Shown: piece by piece, positions 9,735 through 21,365 of the stretch
Position numbering within the stretch: the first letter of the stretch is position 1
Layout of the letters: the number at the start of each line of letters is the position of its first letter
Notes under the pieces: generated by a model
What the model was told of the DNA's origin: nothing
The model's input: the letters and a program-made list of their open reading frames with translations, nothing else
The model's database searches: none
Assembly (NCBI RefSeq): GCF_003119115.1
Contig: NZ_CP022364.1
Coordinates: forward strand, 2,308,001 to 2,372,000
Source of the DNA: Azospirillum sp. TSH58
GTDB lineage: Bacteria; Pseudomonadota; Alphaproteobacteria; Azospirillales; Azospirillaceae
Length of the DNA stretch: 64,000 nucleotides
Direction of reading: 5' to 3'
Made by a program: the position numbers and the translations under genes

Positions 9735-11231
9735 TCAGCCTTTGTGCCCGTGCGCCGCGGCCTGATCCGTGTCAGCCGCGGGCGAGGAGCCGTTGTTGTT
9801 CTTTTCGGTTTGCTTGTTGTCTTTGGTGTCCAGGGCGGACAGGGCGTCCACCACCGTCGCCATGCGGCTGCCAAGGGACCCCTTGATCAGCACCACGTCG
9901 CCGCCGCGCACCGCGCCGGCGAGAAGGGGGGCCAGCTCGGCGCTGGTGTCCGTCCAGGCGCCGCGCATGGCGGCGGGCAGGCGGTCGAACAGGGCGCGCA
10001 TGTGCGGGCCGCAGGCGTAGACGGCGTCCACATGCGCGGCGCGCAGCGGCTCGGCCAGCGCGGCGTGCAGGGCGTCGGCGCGGTCGCCCAGCTCCCGCAT
10101 GTCGCCCAGCACGGCGAGGCGCCGGCCCCCGGCGCCGGGGTCGATCTTGCCGAGCACCGCGAAGGTCGCGGTCATGGCGGCGGGGCTGGCGTTGTAGCTC
10201 TCGTCGATCAGGGTGAAGGCGCCCTGCGCGGCCTGGACGCGCTTGCGCGTGCCGCGGCCCTTCACCGGCGCGATGGTGGACAGGGCGCGGGCCGCCGCGG
10301 CGACGTCGGCGCCCAGCGCCTTCACCGCCAGCAGCACGGCGAGGCTGTTCATCACCCAATGCCGGCCGGGCAGCGCCAAGCTGTAGTGGATGCGCTCGCC
10401 CCGGATAATCGCGGTCACGGCGCTGCAGGTGGCGTGCAGGGAGCAGTCCACCAGACGCGCATCGGCGTCGACGTGGGAGCCGAAGCTCCAGATGCGGCTC
10501 AGCCCCTGGGTGCGCGCGGCGGCGAGCAGCCGCCCGAAATGCGGGTTGTCGCGGTTGAGGACGGCGACCCCGTTGGGGTTCATGCCCTCGAAGATCTCGG
10601 CCTTGGCGTCGGCGATCGCCTCGACGGAGTCGAAGAACTCCAGATGCGCCGCCTCGACCGTGGTGATGATCGCGACGTCGGGCATCACCTGCCGCGACAG
10701 GGGCCCAAGCTCGCCCGCGTGGTTCATGCCCAGCTCGAACACGCCGAACTCGCTGTCCTCCGGCATGCGGGCCAGCGACAGGGGCACGCCCCAATGGTTG
10801 TTCAGGCTGCCTTCGGTGGCGAAGGTGCGGCCCTGCGCCGACAGGACGTGGCGCAGCGCCTCCTTGGTGCTGGTCTTGCCGACCGAACCGGTGACGCCCA
10901 CCACCCTGGCCTGGGTGCGCAGCCGCGCGACGTGGCCGAGATCGCCCAGCGCCGCCAGCGTGTCCTGCTCCACCGCCAGAAGGGAGGCGTCGCCCGGGAC
11001 GCCGGGCGGCACGGTGCTGACCAGCGCCGCGGCGGCGCCGGCCTCCAGCGCCTTGGCGACGAAGTCGTGGCCGTCGAAGTTCGGCCCCTTGATGGCGACG
11101 AACAGGTCGCCCGGCGCCACCTTGCGGCTGTCGATGCTGACCCCGGTCGCCGCCCAGGAACGCGTCGCCTGGCCGCTGGTGGCGGCGGCGGCATCCTCGG
11201 CGGTCCACAGGACGGTCTTGGCCTCGCTCAT
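9735..11231 (-). CDS. murF: UDP-MurNAc-tripeptide--D-Ala-D-Ala ligase MurF
   Basis: This 498-aa ligase attaches the D-Ala-D-Ala made by Ddl, completing the cytoplasmic pentapeptide precursor. It shows the N-terminal substrate motif [20 protein letters not shown], the P-loop [14 protein letters not shown] at about residues 113-126, MNHAGELG and [11 protein letters not shown]. The C-terminus carries an extra hydrophilic tail of about 25 residues ([20 protein letters not shown]) that MurF does not usually have. The start overlaps murE by four bases (ATGA). Confidence 0.96.
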   Translation of the reverse strand: MSEAKTVLWTAEDAAAATSGQATRSWAATGVSIDSRKVAPGDLFVAIKGPNFDGHDFVAKALEAGAAAALVSTVPPGVPGDASLLAVEQDTLAALGDLGHVARLRTQARVVGVTGSVGKTSTKEALRHVLSAQGRTFATEGSLNNHWGVPLSLARMPEDSEFGVFELGMNHAGELGPLSRQVMPDVAIITTVEAAHLEFFDSVEAIADAKAEIFEGMNPNGVAVLNRDNPHFGRLLAAARTQGLSRIWSFGSHVDADARLVDCSLHATCSAVTAIIRGERIHYSLALPGRHWVMNSLAVLLAVKALGADVAAAARALSTIAPVKGRGTRKRVQAAQGAFTLIDESYNASPAAMTATFAVLGKIDPGAGGRRLAVLGDMRELGDRADALHAALAEPLRAAHVDAVYACGPHMRALFDRLPAAMRGAWTDTSAELAPLLAGAVRGGDVVLIKGSLGSRMATVVDALSALDTKDNKQTEKNNNGSSPAADTDQAAAHGHKG

Positions 11232-12715
11232 GCTGCTCCAACCTCCGCCACGGCGGCTCGTGCCTCGGTCGCGTCGTCGAAGGGAAGGACCTCCGTCCCG
11301 ACGATCTGACCATGCTCATGTCCCTTGCCGGCGACGACCAGGACGTCACCGGGCTGAAGGCTGCGGACGGCGGCGCGGATGGCCTCGCGCCGGTCGCCGA
11401 TCTCCTCCAGGGCCGGATGGCCCGCCAGGACCTCCTTGCGGATGGCCGCCGGCACCTCGGTGCGCGGGTTGTCGTCGGTGACGATGGCGCGGTCGGCCAG
11501 ACGGCCGGCCAGCTCCCCCATCACCGGCCGCTTCCCGCGGTCGCGGTCGCCGCCGCACCCGAACACCGCGATCAGGCGGTTCCGGGCGTGCTGCTTCAGC
11601 GCCAGCAGCACCGTTTCCAGCGCGTCGGGCGTGTGGGCGAAATCGACATAGACCGCCGCCCCGCAGGGGTGGGTGGCGACGTGCTGCAGGCGCCCCGGCA
11701 CGCCCTCAAGGCGGGTCAGGGTGGCGAGAGCCTCGTCACGGTCCGCGCCGGAGCCGATCACCAGGCCGAGCGCGCACAGCACGTTCCACGCCTGGAAGCG
11801 GCCCGCCAGCGGCAGGTCCACGGTGAGATCGCGGCCCAGGACCGTCAGGTCCAGGCGCTGGCCGTGGGCCAGCGGCTCGACCCCGTTGACCCGGATCTCG
11901 CGACCGGCCAGACCGTATCCGAAGACGCGGTGACCGCGCTGTGAACAAATCCCGGCAAGCTCGGCGAATGTGCCGCTGTCGGCGTTCAGGACGGCGGTTC
12001 CCCCATCGGGCAACACCCGTCCGAACAGCATCGCCTTGGCCTGGAGGTAGGCCTCCATCGTGCCGTGGTAGTCCAGATGGTCGCGGGTCAGGTTGGTGAA
12101 GCCGGCGGCCTTGAGGACCACCCCGTCGAGTCGGAACTGCTCCAGCCCGTGGCTGGACGCCTCCATCGCCAGATGCTCGATCCCCTTGTCCTTGACGGCG
12201 GCGAGGTCGCGGTGGAGCGACACCGGGTCCGGGGTGGTCATCCCGCCGTAATCGTCCAGCCCCGGCCCGATCAGCCCGAGCGTGCCCAGGCTGGCCGCCT
12301 TCAGGCCCATCAGGTCCCACATCTGGCGGGCGAACTGGACGGTGGAGGTCTTGCCGTTGGTGCCCGTCACGGCGACGACGGTGTCCGGATGCCGCCCGTG
12401 GAAGGCGGCGGCGAGGCGCGCGAAGAGACGGCGCGGCTGCTCGTCCGCCACCAGGATCGCGGCGCTGCCGGCGGGCAGGACGGTCCCGACCGGCGCCACC
12501 ACCGCGACGGCGCCCTTGGCGAGCGCGTCGGCGATGAAGGCGCGCCCGTCCACCTTCGCGCCCGGCAGGGCGGCAAAGACGAAACCGGGCCTGACCGCGC
12601 GGCTGTCCGCGGTCAACCCGGTCACAGTGATGGCCGGCACCTCGACGGCAGGCCCCCCGATGGAGGAGGGCGCCGCGTCAGCGGGGCTTGTTGCCAGCAG
12701 GTGGGACAGAAGCAA
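11228..12715 (-). CDS. murE: UDP-MurNAc-dipeptide--meso-diaminopimelate ligase MurE
   Basis: MurE adds the third stem residue. The motif DNPR (in VTDDNPRTEVP) marks specificity for meso-diaminopimelate rather than lysine. The P-loop VTGTNGKTSTVQFAR sits near residues 116-130, and NLTRDHLDYHGTMEAY is also typical. The likely start is TTG at 12715 after an AAAGG site; it gives MLLSHLLATS, matching the usual MurE N-terminus, and overlaps the end of ftsI by 38 bases. It ends in an ATGA overlap with murF. Confidence 0.95.
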   Translation of the reverse strand: MLLSHLLATSPADAAPSSIGGPAVEVPAITVTGLTADSRAVRPGFVFAALPGAKVDGRAFIADALAKGAVAVVAPVGTVLPAGSAAILVADEQPRRLFARLAAAFHGRHPDTVVAVTGTNGKTSTVQFARQMWDLMGLKAASLGTLGLIGPGLDDYGGMTTPDPVSLHRDLAAVKDKGIEHLAMEASSHGLEQFRLDGVVLKAAGFTNLTRDHLDYHGTMEAYLQAKAMLFGRVLPDGGTAVLNADSGTFAELAGICSQRGHRVFGYGLAGREIRVNGVEPLAHGQRLDLTVLGRDLTVDLPLAGRFQAWNVLCALGLVIGSGADRDEALATLTRLEGVPGRLQHVATHPCGAAVYVDFAHTPDALETVLLALKQHARNRLIAVFGCGGDRDRGKRPVMGELAGRLADRAIVTDDNPRTEVPAAIRKEVLAGHPALEEIGDRREAIRAAVRSLQPGDVLVVAGKGHEHGQIVGTEVLPFDDATEARAAVAEVGAA

Positions 12716-14483
12716 CGGTGCTGCCTTTCGGTTGCGCGGGCGGAGGCGGCGGTGCGGGTGGGGTCGTCTGACCGGCGGTGTTGATGTAGGTGGCGTTGAT
12801 GACGTCGGGGGAAGCCTCGTCCACCGGCTGGACGCCGAGCAGCGGGCCGATCTGCTTCACGATCCGGCCGACCGCGGGAGCGGCGACCCAGCCGCCGGTG
12901 GCGAAGCCGTAGGTCTTCTTGGTGCCCTTCGGCTCGTCCACCAGGACATAGACGATGTAGCGGGGATCGTGCATCGGGAACGCCCCGAGGAACGACGACA
13001 TGCGGGAGTTCCGGGCGTAGCTGCGGCCCTTCTGCTTCTCCGCCGTGCCGGTCTTGCCGCCGACGACGTAGCCCTTGGCGTTGGCCGACTTCGCCGTGCC
13101 GTCGGTGACCACGAAGCGGAACAGGCGGCGCATCATCGCCGAGGTCTTCGGGCTGATGACCTGCTCGCCCGGCACCTCGACCGCGGGGTCGCGCTTCAGC
13201 AGGGTCGGCGGGTGCAGCACGCCGCCGTTGATGATCGAGGCGGCGGCGTTGACCGTGTGCATCGGGCTGACCGACATGCCGTGGCCGAAGGAGATGGTCA
13301 TGGTGTTGACCTCCCGCCACGGGTTCGGCACCAGCGGCCAGCCGTTCTCCGGCAGCTCCAGCGAGGTCGGGCGGGTCATGCCCAGCTTGGTCATGAAGGA
13401 CTTCTGGTGCTGCACGCCGAGCGTCAGCGCCATGCGCACCGAGCCCAGGTTCGACGATTCCTGGAACACCTCGGCCACCGTCAGGTTGTGGCGGAAGGGG
13501 TGGTATTCGCGGATCGTGAAGCGGCCGACCTGGATGTTGTTGATGGTGTCGAAGGTGTCGGAGACGCGGATCTTCCCCGAATCCAGCGACATCGCCGTGT
13601 TGAAGATCTTGAAGGTGGAGCCCATCTCGTACACGCCGAGCGTCGCGCGGTTGAACAGCGTGTCCGGGTCGAGCCCCGTCGGGTTGTGCGGGTCGAAATC
13701 GGGCAGCGAGACCATCGACATGACTTCGCCGTTGCGGACATCATAGATGATGCCGGTGGCGCCGATGGCGCTGAACTCCTCGATCGTCGTCTGCAACTCC
13801 TTCTTCATGATGTGCTGAAGGCGCAGGTCGATCGAAAGCTGCAGCGGCTTCGGGTCGGTGGTCAGCCGCTTGTTGAACTGCTGCTCCAGCCCGGCGAGGC
13901 CGTTGTTGTCCACGCCGGTGAAGCCGACCAGATGCGAGGTCAGGTTGGAGGCCGGGTAGAAGCGGCGCTCCTCCCGTTCGAAATAGACGCCGGGCAGGCC
14001 CAGGCGGAACACCGCCGCCTGCTGCTTGGGCGTCAGGTTGCGCTTGATCCAGACGAACCGCTTGTCGCCGCTGAGCTTGGTCAGCAGGTCCTTGTAGTCC
14101 AGCTCCGGCAGGGCGGTGGTCAGCTTGCGCGCCACCTCGTCCGGCCGGCTGATCAGCTTGGGGTCGGCGTAGAGCGACTGCGTGGCGAGCGAGGTCGCCA
14201 GCAGGTTGCCGTTGCGGTCCACGATGTCGGCGCGGTTGACCGGCGGGGCGTCGACCTCCGCGGCCATGCGCGGGCGCGGTTCCGCCGCGTGGTTGAACAG
14301 GGTCGCGTCCACCAGCTTCACGCCGATGGCGGAAAAGACCACGGCGACCATGGCCGCGGTCACCATCAACCGGTTCCGGCTCTGCTCCAGCGCGACCGAC
14401 AGCGACGTCCGCGGCTTGGAAGCCGGGGGCGGGACGCTGTAGGCGCCGTGCGCGGGATCGATGCCGGGCGGCGGAACGCTCAT
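12678..14483 (-). CDS. ftsI: Septal penicillin-binding protein FtsI (PBP3)
   Basis: This class B transpeptidase crosslinks septal peptidoglycan with FtsW. The 601-aa protein has a Pro-rich cytoplasmic N-terminus and a membrane anchor near residues 39-57 (LMVTAAMVAVVFSAIGVKL). A PBP dimer domain with RADIVDRNGNLLATSLATQS follows, then the transpeptidase domain. Active-site motifs are STFK at about 289-292, SSN in VFQESSNLGSV, and KTG in VGGKTGTAEK. A proline-rich tail ([14 protein letters not shown]) ends the protein. It overlaps ftsL by four bases and murE by 38. Confidence 0.97.
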   Translation of the reverse strand: MSVPPPGIDPAHGAYSVPPPASKPRTSLSVALEQSRNRLMVTAAMVAVVFSAIGVKLVDATLFNHAAEPRPRMAAEVDAPPVNRADIVDRNGNLLATSLATQSLYADPKLISRPDEVARKLTTALPELDYKDLLTKLSGDKRFVWIKRNLTPKQQAAVFRLGLPGVYFEREERRFYPASNLTSHLVGFTGVDNNGLAGLEQQFNKRLTTDPKPLQLSIDLRLQHIMKKELQTTIEEFSAIGATGIIYDVRNGEVMSMVSLPDFDPHNPTGLDPDTLFNRATLGVYEMGSTFKIFNTAMSLDSGKIRVSDTFDTINNIQVGRFTIREYHPFRHNLTVAEVFQESSNLGSVRMALTLGVQHQKSFMTKLGMTRPTSLELPENGWPLVPNPWREVNTMTISFGHGMSVSPMHTVNAAASIINGGVLHPPTLLKRDPAVEVPGEQVISPKTSAMMRRLFRFVVTDGTAKSANAKGYVVGGKTGTAEKQKGRSYARNSRMSSFLGAFPMHDPRYIVYVLVDEPKGTKKTYGFATGGWVAAPAVGRIVKQIGPLLGVQPVDEASPDVINATYINTAGQTTPPAPPPPPAQPKGSTVASVPPAGNKPR

Positions 14484-15175
14484 CGGTTGGCTCCGAGACG
14501 GGCGACGAGAAGACCGATGCTGTCATGCTGGGCCGGAGGAGCGGCCGGGGCGGCCGGCGGCGCCAGCGTCCGCGCGGTGACCGGCGGCTTGGTGGCGACC
14601 TCCGTCGGCCTGGTCGTCACCACCGGGGCCGGGGCCGACTTGGCGGCGGAGGGCAGCGGAGGGGCCTTGGCCGAGGCCGGCACGATGGCCGAGGGCTTGA
14701 TCGGGGCCGGCTTGATCGGCGAGGCCGAGGCCGGAATGACCACGCCACCCTGGACGCCCCCCTGGACACCGCGAACGATGGCGCCGCCGCCGACGACGCT
14801 GTCCCCGGTGGAGGCCGTCGCCACGTTCGGCGCCTTGCCCGGCGTCTGGTTGCGGACCATCGGCGGCAGCGGGGCCTCCTCCGGCGCGACGGTGGGCGAG
14901 GGGCGCATCGGCACGATGTTCATCGCCACGAACTGGCGCGCCTCGGTCGGCTGCAGCGCCAGATGCTCGCGCGACAGATTCTCAAGACGGGTCGGGTCGT
15001 TGAGGAAGCTCCACTCGGCCTTCAGGACCTGGATGGCCTCCTGCTCCACCATGATCTTGCGGTTGAGCGAGCCCAGCCTTTCCTCCAGCTCCTGAACCTC
15101 GTAGCTGGTCTCGAACAGGACGAAGCCGGCGGCGGCGATCAGGCCACCCCAGAAAAGTGCGGATTTGTATTTCAT
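14480..15175 (-). CDS. ftsL: FtsL-like division protein with long disordered tail
   Basis: Position between rsmH and ftsI and the N-terminal layout identify it as FtsL, the small bitopic partner of FtsB and FtsQ. A membrane helix near residues 6-22 ([16 protein letters not shown]) is followed by a coiled coil ([20 protein letters not shown]) and the FtsL-like [20 protein letters not shown] segment (here [19 protein letters not shown]). At 231 aa it is about twice the usual length. After residue 105 it is Ala/Pro/Val-rich, with motifs such as [18 protein letters not shown], and probably disordered in the periplasm. It has four-base overlaps with both neighbours. Confidence 0.85.
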   Translation of the reverse strand: MKYKSALFWGGLIAAAGFVLFETSYEVQELEERLGSLNRKIMVEQEAIQVLKAEWSFLNDPTRLENLSREHLALQPTEARQFVAMNIVPMRPSPTVAPEEAPLPPMVRNQTPGKAPNVATASTGDSVVGGGAIVRGVQGGVQGGVVIPASASPIKPAPIKPSAIVPASAKAPPLPSAAKSAPAPVVTTRPTEVATKPPVTARTLAPPAAPAAPPAQHDSIGLLVARLGANR

Positions 15176-16182
15176 GCCGCCTCCTTGCCGGGCGCCGGAT
15201 AGGCCGGCGCCGCCGTGCGTTCAGCCGCGCGCAGCCGGGCAGAGCGCGCGCGTGGGTTGCTGTGGGCTTCCTGGTCCGTCGGCACGATGGGCTTGCGCGA
15301 CAGGAGCCGGAAGGATGGGGAACGCGCGTCCGCCGCGAGGCTCGGCGCGTGTCGGGACGGGGAGGGCGGGGGCGAGGAGCGTTCCTTCAGGAACGTCTTC
15401 ACTTCCCGGTCCTCCAGCGAATGGAAGGAGACGACGGCGAGGCGGCCGCCGGGCTTCAGCAGCGATTCGGCGGCGGCGAGGCCGCGGCGCAACTCGCCCA
15501 GCTCGTCGTTCACATGGATGCGCAGCGCCTGGAAGGTGCGGGTCGCCGGGTCGATGGCGTCGCCCTTCCCCTTCGGCACCACCGACCGCACCACGTCGGC
15601 CAGCTGCTTGGTGCGCGCGAAGGGGGTTTCCAGCCGCGCGGCGACGATGGCGCGGGCCACGCGGCGGGCCATGCGCTCCTCGCCGTAATGGAAGACGATG
15701 TCGGCCAGCTCGGCTTCCGAGGCGGTGTTCACCACGTCGGCGGCGGTCGGCCCGTCGCGTCCCATCCGCATGTCGAGCGGGCCGTCGAATCGGAAGGAGA
15801 AGCCGCGCTCCGGCTCGTCGATCTGCGGGGAGGAGACGCCGATGTCCAGCGCCACGCCGTCCACCGATTCGACGCCGTGCTCGGCGAGCAGCCGGTCCAT
15901 GTCGCCGAATCGGCCTTCGACGATCTCCAGCCGGCCCGGATAGGCGAGGGCGAGCTGGCGGCCGCGCCCGATGGCTTCGGGATCGCGGTCGATTCCCCAG
16001 ACCCGGCAGTCGGCACGGTCGAGAATCGCGCGGGAATAGCCGCCGGCGCCGAAGGTGCCGTCCACATAGACGCCGCCGTCGCGCGGGGAGAGCGCGTCCA
16101 CGACCTCGTTCAGCAGGACGGAGATGTGCGGCGAGGCCGGGGCGGAGGAGACGGGAGCGGGGGCAGGGGGCTTCACGATCAT
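15172..16182 (-). CDS. rsmH: 16S rRNA (cytosine-1402-N4) methyltransferase RsmH (MraW)
   Basis: RsmH methylates N4 of C1402 in the decoding centre of 16S rRNA using S-adenosylmethionine. The 336-aa protein starts with a short Pro/Ala-rich extension, then [13 protein letters not shown], the SAM-binding [25 protein letters not shown] and [17 protein letters not shown]. The conserved end of the fold includes [17 protein letters not shown]. It is the second gene of the dcw cluster, overlapping mraZ and ftsL by four bases each. Confidence 0.97.
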   Translation of the reverse strand: MIVKPPAPAPVSSAPASPHISVLLNEVVDALSPRDGGVYVDGTFGAGGYSRAILDRADCRVWGIDRDPEAIGRGRQLALAYPGRLEIVEGRFGDMDRLLAEHGVESVDGVALDIGVSSPQIDEPERGFSFRFDGPLDMRMGRDGPTAADVVNTASEAELADIVFHYGEERMARRVARAIVAARLETPFARTKQLADVVRSVVPKGKGDAIDPATRTFQALRIHVNDELGELRRGLAAAESLLKPGGRLAVVSFHSLEDREVKTFLKERSSPPPSPSRHAPSLAADARSPSFRLLSRKPIVPTDQEAHSNPRARSARLRAAERTAAPAYPAPGKEAA

Positions 16183-16679
16183 GCGCCCTCCCCTCCCCGG
16201 CCGGCGGCGGCGGCGCGGGACGCCTTGGCGACGATCTGGCTCAGCGAAATGTCCTTGCGCACGACCTGGTCGCGCAGCGTCTGTTCATGGGCCTTCAGGG
16301 CGCCGGGCTCCCAGATCTGGAAGGTCTTGCGGCGGCCGATGAAGGCGGCTTCCTCGTCGATTCCGGCGAATTCGGCGAGTTCCTTGGGCAGGACGATCCG
16401 ACCTTCGGTGTCCAGCGAGACGGGGATCAGCTTGCCGAAGATGAAGGTCTCGATCATGTCGCGCTCGTCCGAATCCAGATCGGGGGATTCCAGGCTTTCG
16501 GAAAGCACGTCGAGATAATCCTGATCGGCGCCTTCCAGCGCCTGATGATTCAGCGAAGGCCAGAGATAGACGGTGCCGGGAGCCGAAGTCTTGGCAAGCG
16601 ACTGCCGGAACTGCGCCGGGATGGAGCAGCGGCCTTTCCTGTCAACTTTGTTGACGTATGTGGACAGGAAAATGGCCAT
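16179..16679 (-). CDS. mraZ: Transcriptional regulator MraZ
   Basis: MraZ is an AbrB-fold DNA-binding protein that represses its own dcw operon by binding TGGG repeats. The 166-aa protein contains the two SpoVT/AbrB half-domains: [20 protein letters not shown] near the N-terminus and [20 protein letters not shown] near residue 95. The first gene of the cluster, it lies downstream of a promoter overlapped by four such repeats (16800-16833). The ribosome site is poor; ATG 16679 is chosen because [13 protein letters not shown] matches the family N-terminus. The beginning of the gene contains GTCAACTTTGTTGAC, a perfect palindrome. Confidence 0.95.
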   Translation of the reverse strand: MAIFLSTYVNKVDRKGRCSIPAQFRQSLAKTSAPGTVYLWPSLNHQALEGADQDYLDVLSESLESPDLDSDERDMIETFIFGKLIPVSLDTEGRIVLPKELAEFAGIDEEAAFIGRRKTFQIWEPGALKAHEQTLRDQVVRKDISLSQIVAKASRAAAAGRGGEGA

Positions 16680-16799
16680 CGGCCTGACGAACGCCCCCCT
16701 TATCCCGTTGCCGGACTTCGCCGTCGCGAAGCCCTATCCGCTCTTGCCGCTGAACGCGCCCGGTTTGGCTACCTTGGTTGGGTAGTTCCCCCTCCGAAC

Positions 16800-16833
16800 T
16801 GGGCTTTCATGGGATAGCATGGGACAGTTTGGG
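16800..16833 (-). promoter_or_regulatory. MraZ box: four TGGG repeats at 10-bp spacing
   Basis: TGGG occurs at 16800, 16810, 16820 and 16830 on the plus strand, exactly ten bases apart (TGGGCTTTCA, TGGGATAGCA, TGGGACAGTT, TGGGCG). MraZ of E. coli is known to bind TGGGN direct repeats with 5-nt spacers. The repeats here cover the spacer and -10 region of the predicted mraZ promoter, which fits autorepression. Confidence 0.85.
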
Positions 16834-16839
16834 CGTCAA
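16811..16839 (-). promoter_or_regulatory. Predicted sigma-70-type promoter of the dcw operon
   Basis: Read on the minus strand, TTGACG (16839-16834), a 17-base spacer and TATCCC (16816-16811) form a -35/-10 pair. The start of transcription would be near 16804, leaving a 5' leader of about 125 bases before mraZ. The -10 is a weak match, but its overlap with the TGGG repeats supports it. Confidence 0.55.
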
Positions 16840-17123
16840 CGCCCCCTCTAGTATTCATATGGTGCTGTCAAGACTTTTGGCCCGATGTGTTGCCAGCGTG
16901 CAAATAGGTGAACGGAATCGGCGAGAATCGGCAATATACCAGCGCGCTAATGAGCGATTACGCGGCGTTGCCCCACAGAGTTCGCAGGATGTTCCGTGAG
17001 TCCCGCGAATGGTTCCCCCCATGTGGCTTTCCATAAAGGCGAATCGCACCCTACGAATGGTATAGCCTGCTGGGGTAACCTGCCGAGGTGTGGCATGGGA
17101 CGGCATGGGAATTTGCCCCACAG

Positions 17124-17142
17124 TTATCCACCGGCTGTGGAT
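17124..17142. promoter_or_regulatory. DnaA-box-like inverted pair
   Basis: TTATCCACC at 17124-17132 and TGTGGATGA starting at 17136 (reverse complement TCATCCACA) each match the DnaA box TTATNCACA at 8 of 9 positions and face each other (ATCCAC-CGGCT-GTGGAT). Just upstream are two TGGGA words 10 bp apart (17096 and 17106), like half an MraZ box. The 16.7-17.2 kb spacer holds no convincing gene. Function unknown. Confidence 0.4.
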
Positions 17143-17206
17143 GAAGCTGGGGACATCTGTGGACAAGGGGGCGCCATCCCAGGCCCGCGCTGCGGAAAAG
17201 GGGTGG

Positions 17207-17220
17207 TCCGGTGATCCGGA
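17207..17220 (-). terminator. Possible rnpB terminator hairpin
   Basis: On the minus strand TCCGG-ATCA-CCGGA is followed by CCACCCCTTTTCC, starting 15 bases after the predicted rnpB 3' end. The stem is only 5 bp and the T-run is short, so this is tentative. Confidence 0.35.
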
Positions 17221-17234
17221 GGTGGTGGGGATAA

Positions 17235-17655
<421 letters not shown>

Positions 17656-17713
17656 GCACTGTGTACAGAGTCGCCGTTCGATTCGCAACGGTGTTCGGGG
17701 GCGATTCGGATTC

Positions 17714-18424
17714 TCAGCGCCCGGTCGTCCGCAGCAGGGCGCGCAGGCGGCGCAGCGTCTCCGGGTCGGGCTCCCCGGTCAGGCGTTCGGGGTGGAAATG
17801 GCGCTGGAAGGACAGCAGGACCCGCGATTCGGCGGTGTCGTACCCATAGCGTCCCAGAAGCGCCGCCACATCCTCCGCCGAGTCCTCCATGGAATCCGCC
17901 GGGTCGTCCGCCGCGGCGGGCTCGGGCCACAGCCCGATTCCGCGCGCGGCCAGCCCCGGCCAGTCGAACAGCTCGCCGGGGTCCTCCTTGCGGGCCGGGG
18001 CGATGTCGCTGTGGCCGAGCACGTCGGCGGGCGCGATTCCATGCCGGCCCATGATGTCCCGGCAAAGATCGGCCACGGCGGCCATCTGGACGGCGGGGAA
18101 GGGGCGGTAGCCGAACTCGTGCCCCGGATTGACGATCTCGATTCCGATGGAGCGGCTGTTGACGTCGGCCCGGCCCCGCCAGGAGGACAGGCCGGCGTGC
18201 CAGGCGCGCCGGTCCTCCGGGACATGGGCGTAGACGGTGCCGTCCTCGTCCACCGTGTAGTGGGCGCTGACCTGGGCGTTGGGATCGCACAGCCGGGTCA
18301 GCGCCGACTCGGCGGTGGGCATCCCCGTGTAATGGAGGATCAGCAACTCCACCCCCACACCCTCGGGGCGCGGCCCGTGGTTGGGGGAGGGGCGGTCGAT
18401 GCATCCGGTGCCCGTGCGCGTCAT
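17714..18424 (-). CDS. N-acetylmuramoyl-L-alanine amidase (AmpD/AmiD type)
   Basis: This 236-aa zinc amidase of the Amidase_2 family cleaves the bond between MurNAc and L-Ala in peptidoglycan or anhydro-muropeptides. The first zinc ligand lies in ELLILHYTGMP near residue 31. RAWHAGLSSWRGRADVNSRS and IGIEIVNPGHEFGY are typical, and the last ligand region is DVLGHSDIAPARKEDPGELF. The C-terminus (VLLSFQRHFHPERLTGEPDP) resembles a peptidoglycan-binding domain, which points to AmiD rather than cytosolic AmpD. No signal peptide is visible, so its compartment is uncertain. Confidence 0.9.
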   Translation of the reverse strand: MTRTGTGCIDRPSPNHGPRPEGVGVELLILHYTGMPTAESALTRLCDPNAQVSAHYTVDEDGTVYAHVPEDRRAWHAGLSSWRGRADVNSRSIGIEIVNPGHEFGYRPFPAVQMAAVADLCRDIMGRHGIAPADVLGHSDIAPARKEDPGELFDWPGLAARGIGLWPEPAAADDPADSMEDSAEDVAALLGRYGYDTAESRVLLSFQRHFHPERLTGEPDPETLRRLRALLRTTGR

Positions 18425-18447
18425 GGTGTCCTCAGGTCGGGCTTTCC

Positions 18448-19322
18448 TCAGGTCGGATTCGTCACCTTCTCCGCCAGCGCCGTCGGGCGCCGCTTCACGA
18501 TGACGGCCATGCCGCCCACGGTCAACAGCCCGCCCAGGACCAGCCGGAGCGTGAAGGGATCGTCCATCAGAAGAACGCCCGCCAGCACGCCGAAGACCGG
18601 CACGGTCAGCAGGAAGGGCATGGTCTGGTTGACCGAGTATTTCCGCAGCAGCGGGTACCACATCCCATAGGCGCCCATGGTCACGCCCACCGCCATGTAG
18701 GCGACGGAGCCCCAGCCCCACAGGGTGGCGTCGGTCAGGGCGGCCATCTGCCCCTCCTCGAACAGGAAGGAGAGCAGCAGGAGCTGCGGCGCGGCGAACA
18801 GCGCCATCCAGCCGTTCAGCGCGAAGCCGTCCACCCCGACGATCATCTTCATCTGGATGCTGGCCACGGCGAAGGCGAAGCTGGCGCCGAGGATCATGAA
18901 CAGGGGCACCAGCGATCCGGACAGCCGGGGCTCGCCCGCGATCACCGCGACCCCCGCGAAGGCCGCGGCCATGCCGACGGCGCGGCGCCAGCCCAGCTTG
19001 TCCTTGAAGATCAGCGCGGCCAGCAGGGAGGAGAAGGGCACCTGCGCCTGCGCGGCGAGCGAGGCGGTGGCCGCGTCGATGCCGTTCAGCCCGGTGAACA
19101 TCAGCGGGAAATGCACGGTCCCCAGCGTCACCGACAGAATCGCGATGGGCCGCACCGCGCTCCAGGGAATCCGCTTGAAGGGCAGGATCAGCGCCGCCAC
19201 CGCGATGAAGCGCAGCGCCATGATGAACAGAGGCGGGAACTCGGCCAGCCCCCATTTCGCGACGACGAAGTTCAGGCCCCAGATCGCCATGACCAGGAGC
19301 GCCAGCAGCGAGTCGCGCAGAC

Positions 19323-19326
<4 letters not shown>
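18448..19326 (-). CDS. EamA/DMT family transporter
   Basis: This 292-aa membrane protein of the drug/metabolite transporter superfamily has ten predicted helices in two EamA repeats. The first starts LLALLVMAIWGLNFVVAKWG, and the second begins around LVPLFMILGASFAFAVASIQ. Substrate cannot be read from the sequence; relatives export amino acids or metabolites, such as YdcZ- or EamA-like pumps. Its ATG overlaps the stop of the ABC-F gene (ATGA), so the two form an operon. Confidence 0.9.
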
Positions 19327-21146
<1,820 letters not shown>

Positions 21147-21258
21147 GACCCAACGGTACGGTGTGCGGAGGTGTGCTTATATAGCGTGCGGTCCGCAGGC
21201 CCGCGACACCCGATTGCGCCGGGGCGGGGATGCACGGGGAGGGAAGGGGGACGTGGTT

Positions 21259-21357
21259 TCGTTGGGCCCCCCTCCCGACCTCCCCCCCGCTTCGCAGGGG
21301 GAGGAGCCGTTCCCTCCCCTGCGATAGCGGGGGAGGGTTAGGGTGGGGGCCCGACGA
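21259..21357. repeat. Palindromic intergenic repeat, family B, copy 1
   Basis: The ends are inverted: TCGTTGGGCCCCC at the left and GGGGGCCCGACGA at the right, with one mismatch. The core is CCCTCCCCTGCGATAGCGGG followed by GGAGGGTTAGGGTGGGGGC. It lies between the ABC-F gene and the TerB/DnaJ gene. Related copies are at 37131-37239 and 41044-41153. Confidence 0.8.
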
Positions 21358-21365
21358 AAGCACCC

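Noticed and set aside
12282..15095. 937-codon open frame on the plus strand opposite ftsI and ftsL
   Set aside because: It is the reverse of real dcw genes; residue use is unnatural (runs of Arg, Gly, Ala, Pro), as is usual for antisense frames in high-GC DNA.
16855..17166. 103-codon minus-strand frame between mraZ and rnpB
   Set aside because: No ribosome site or family signal; it crosses the DnaA-like boxes and overlaps the region upstream of the dcw promoter.
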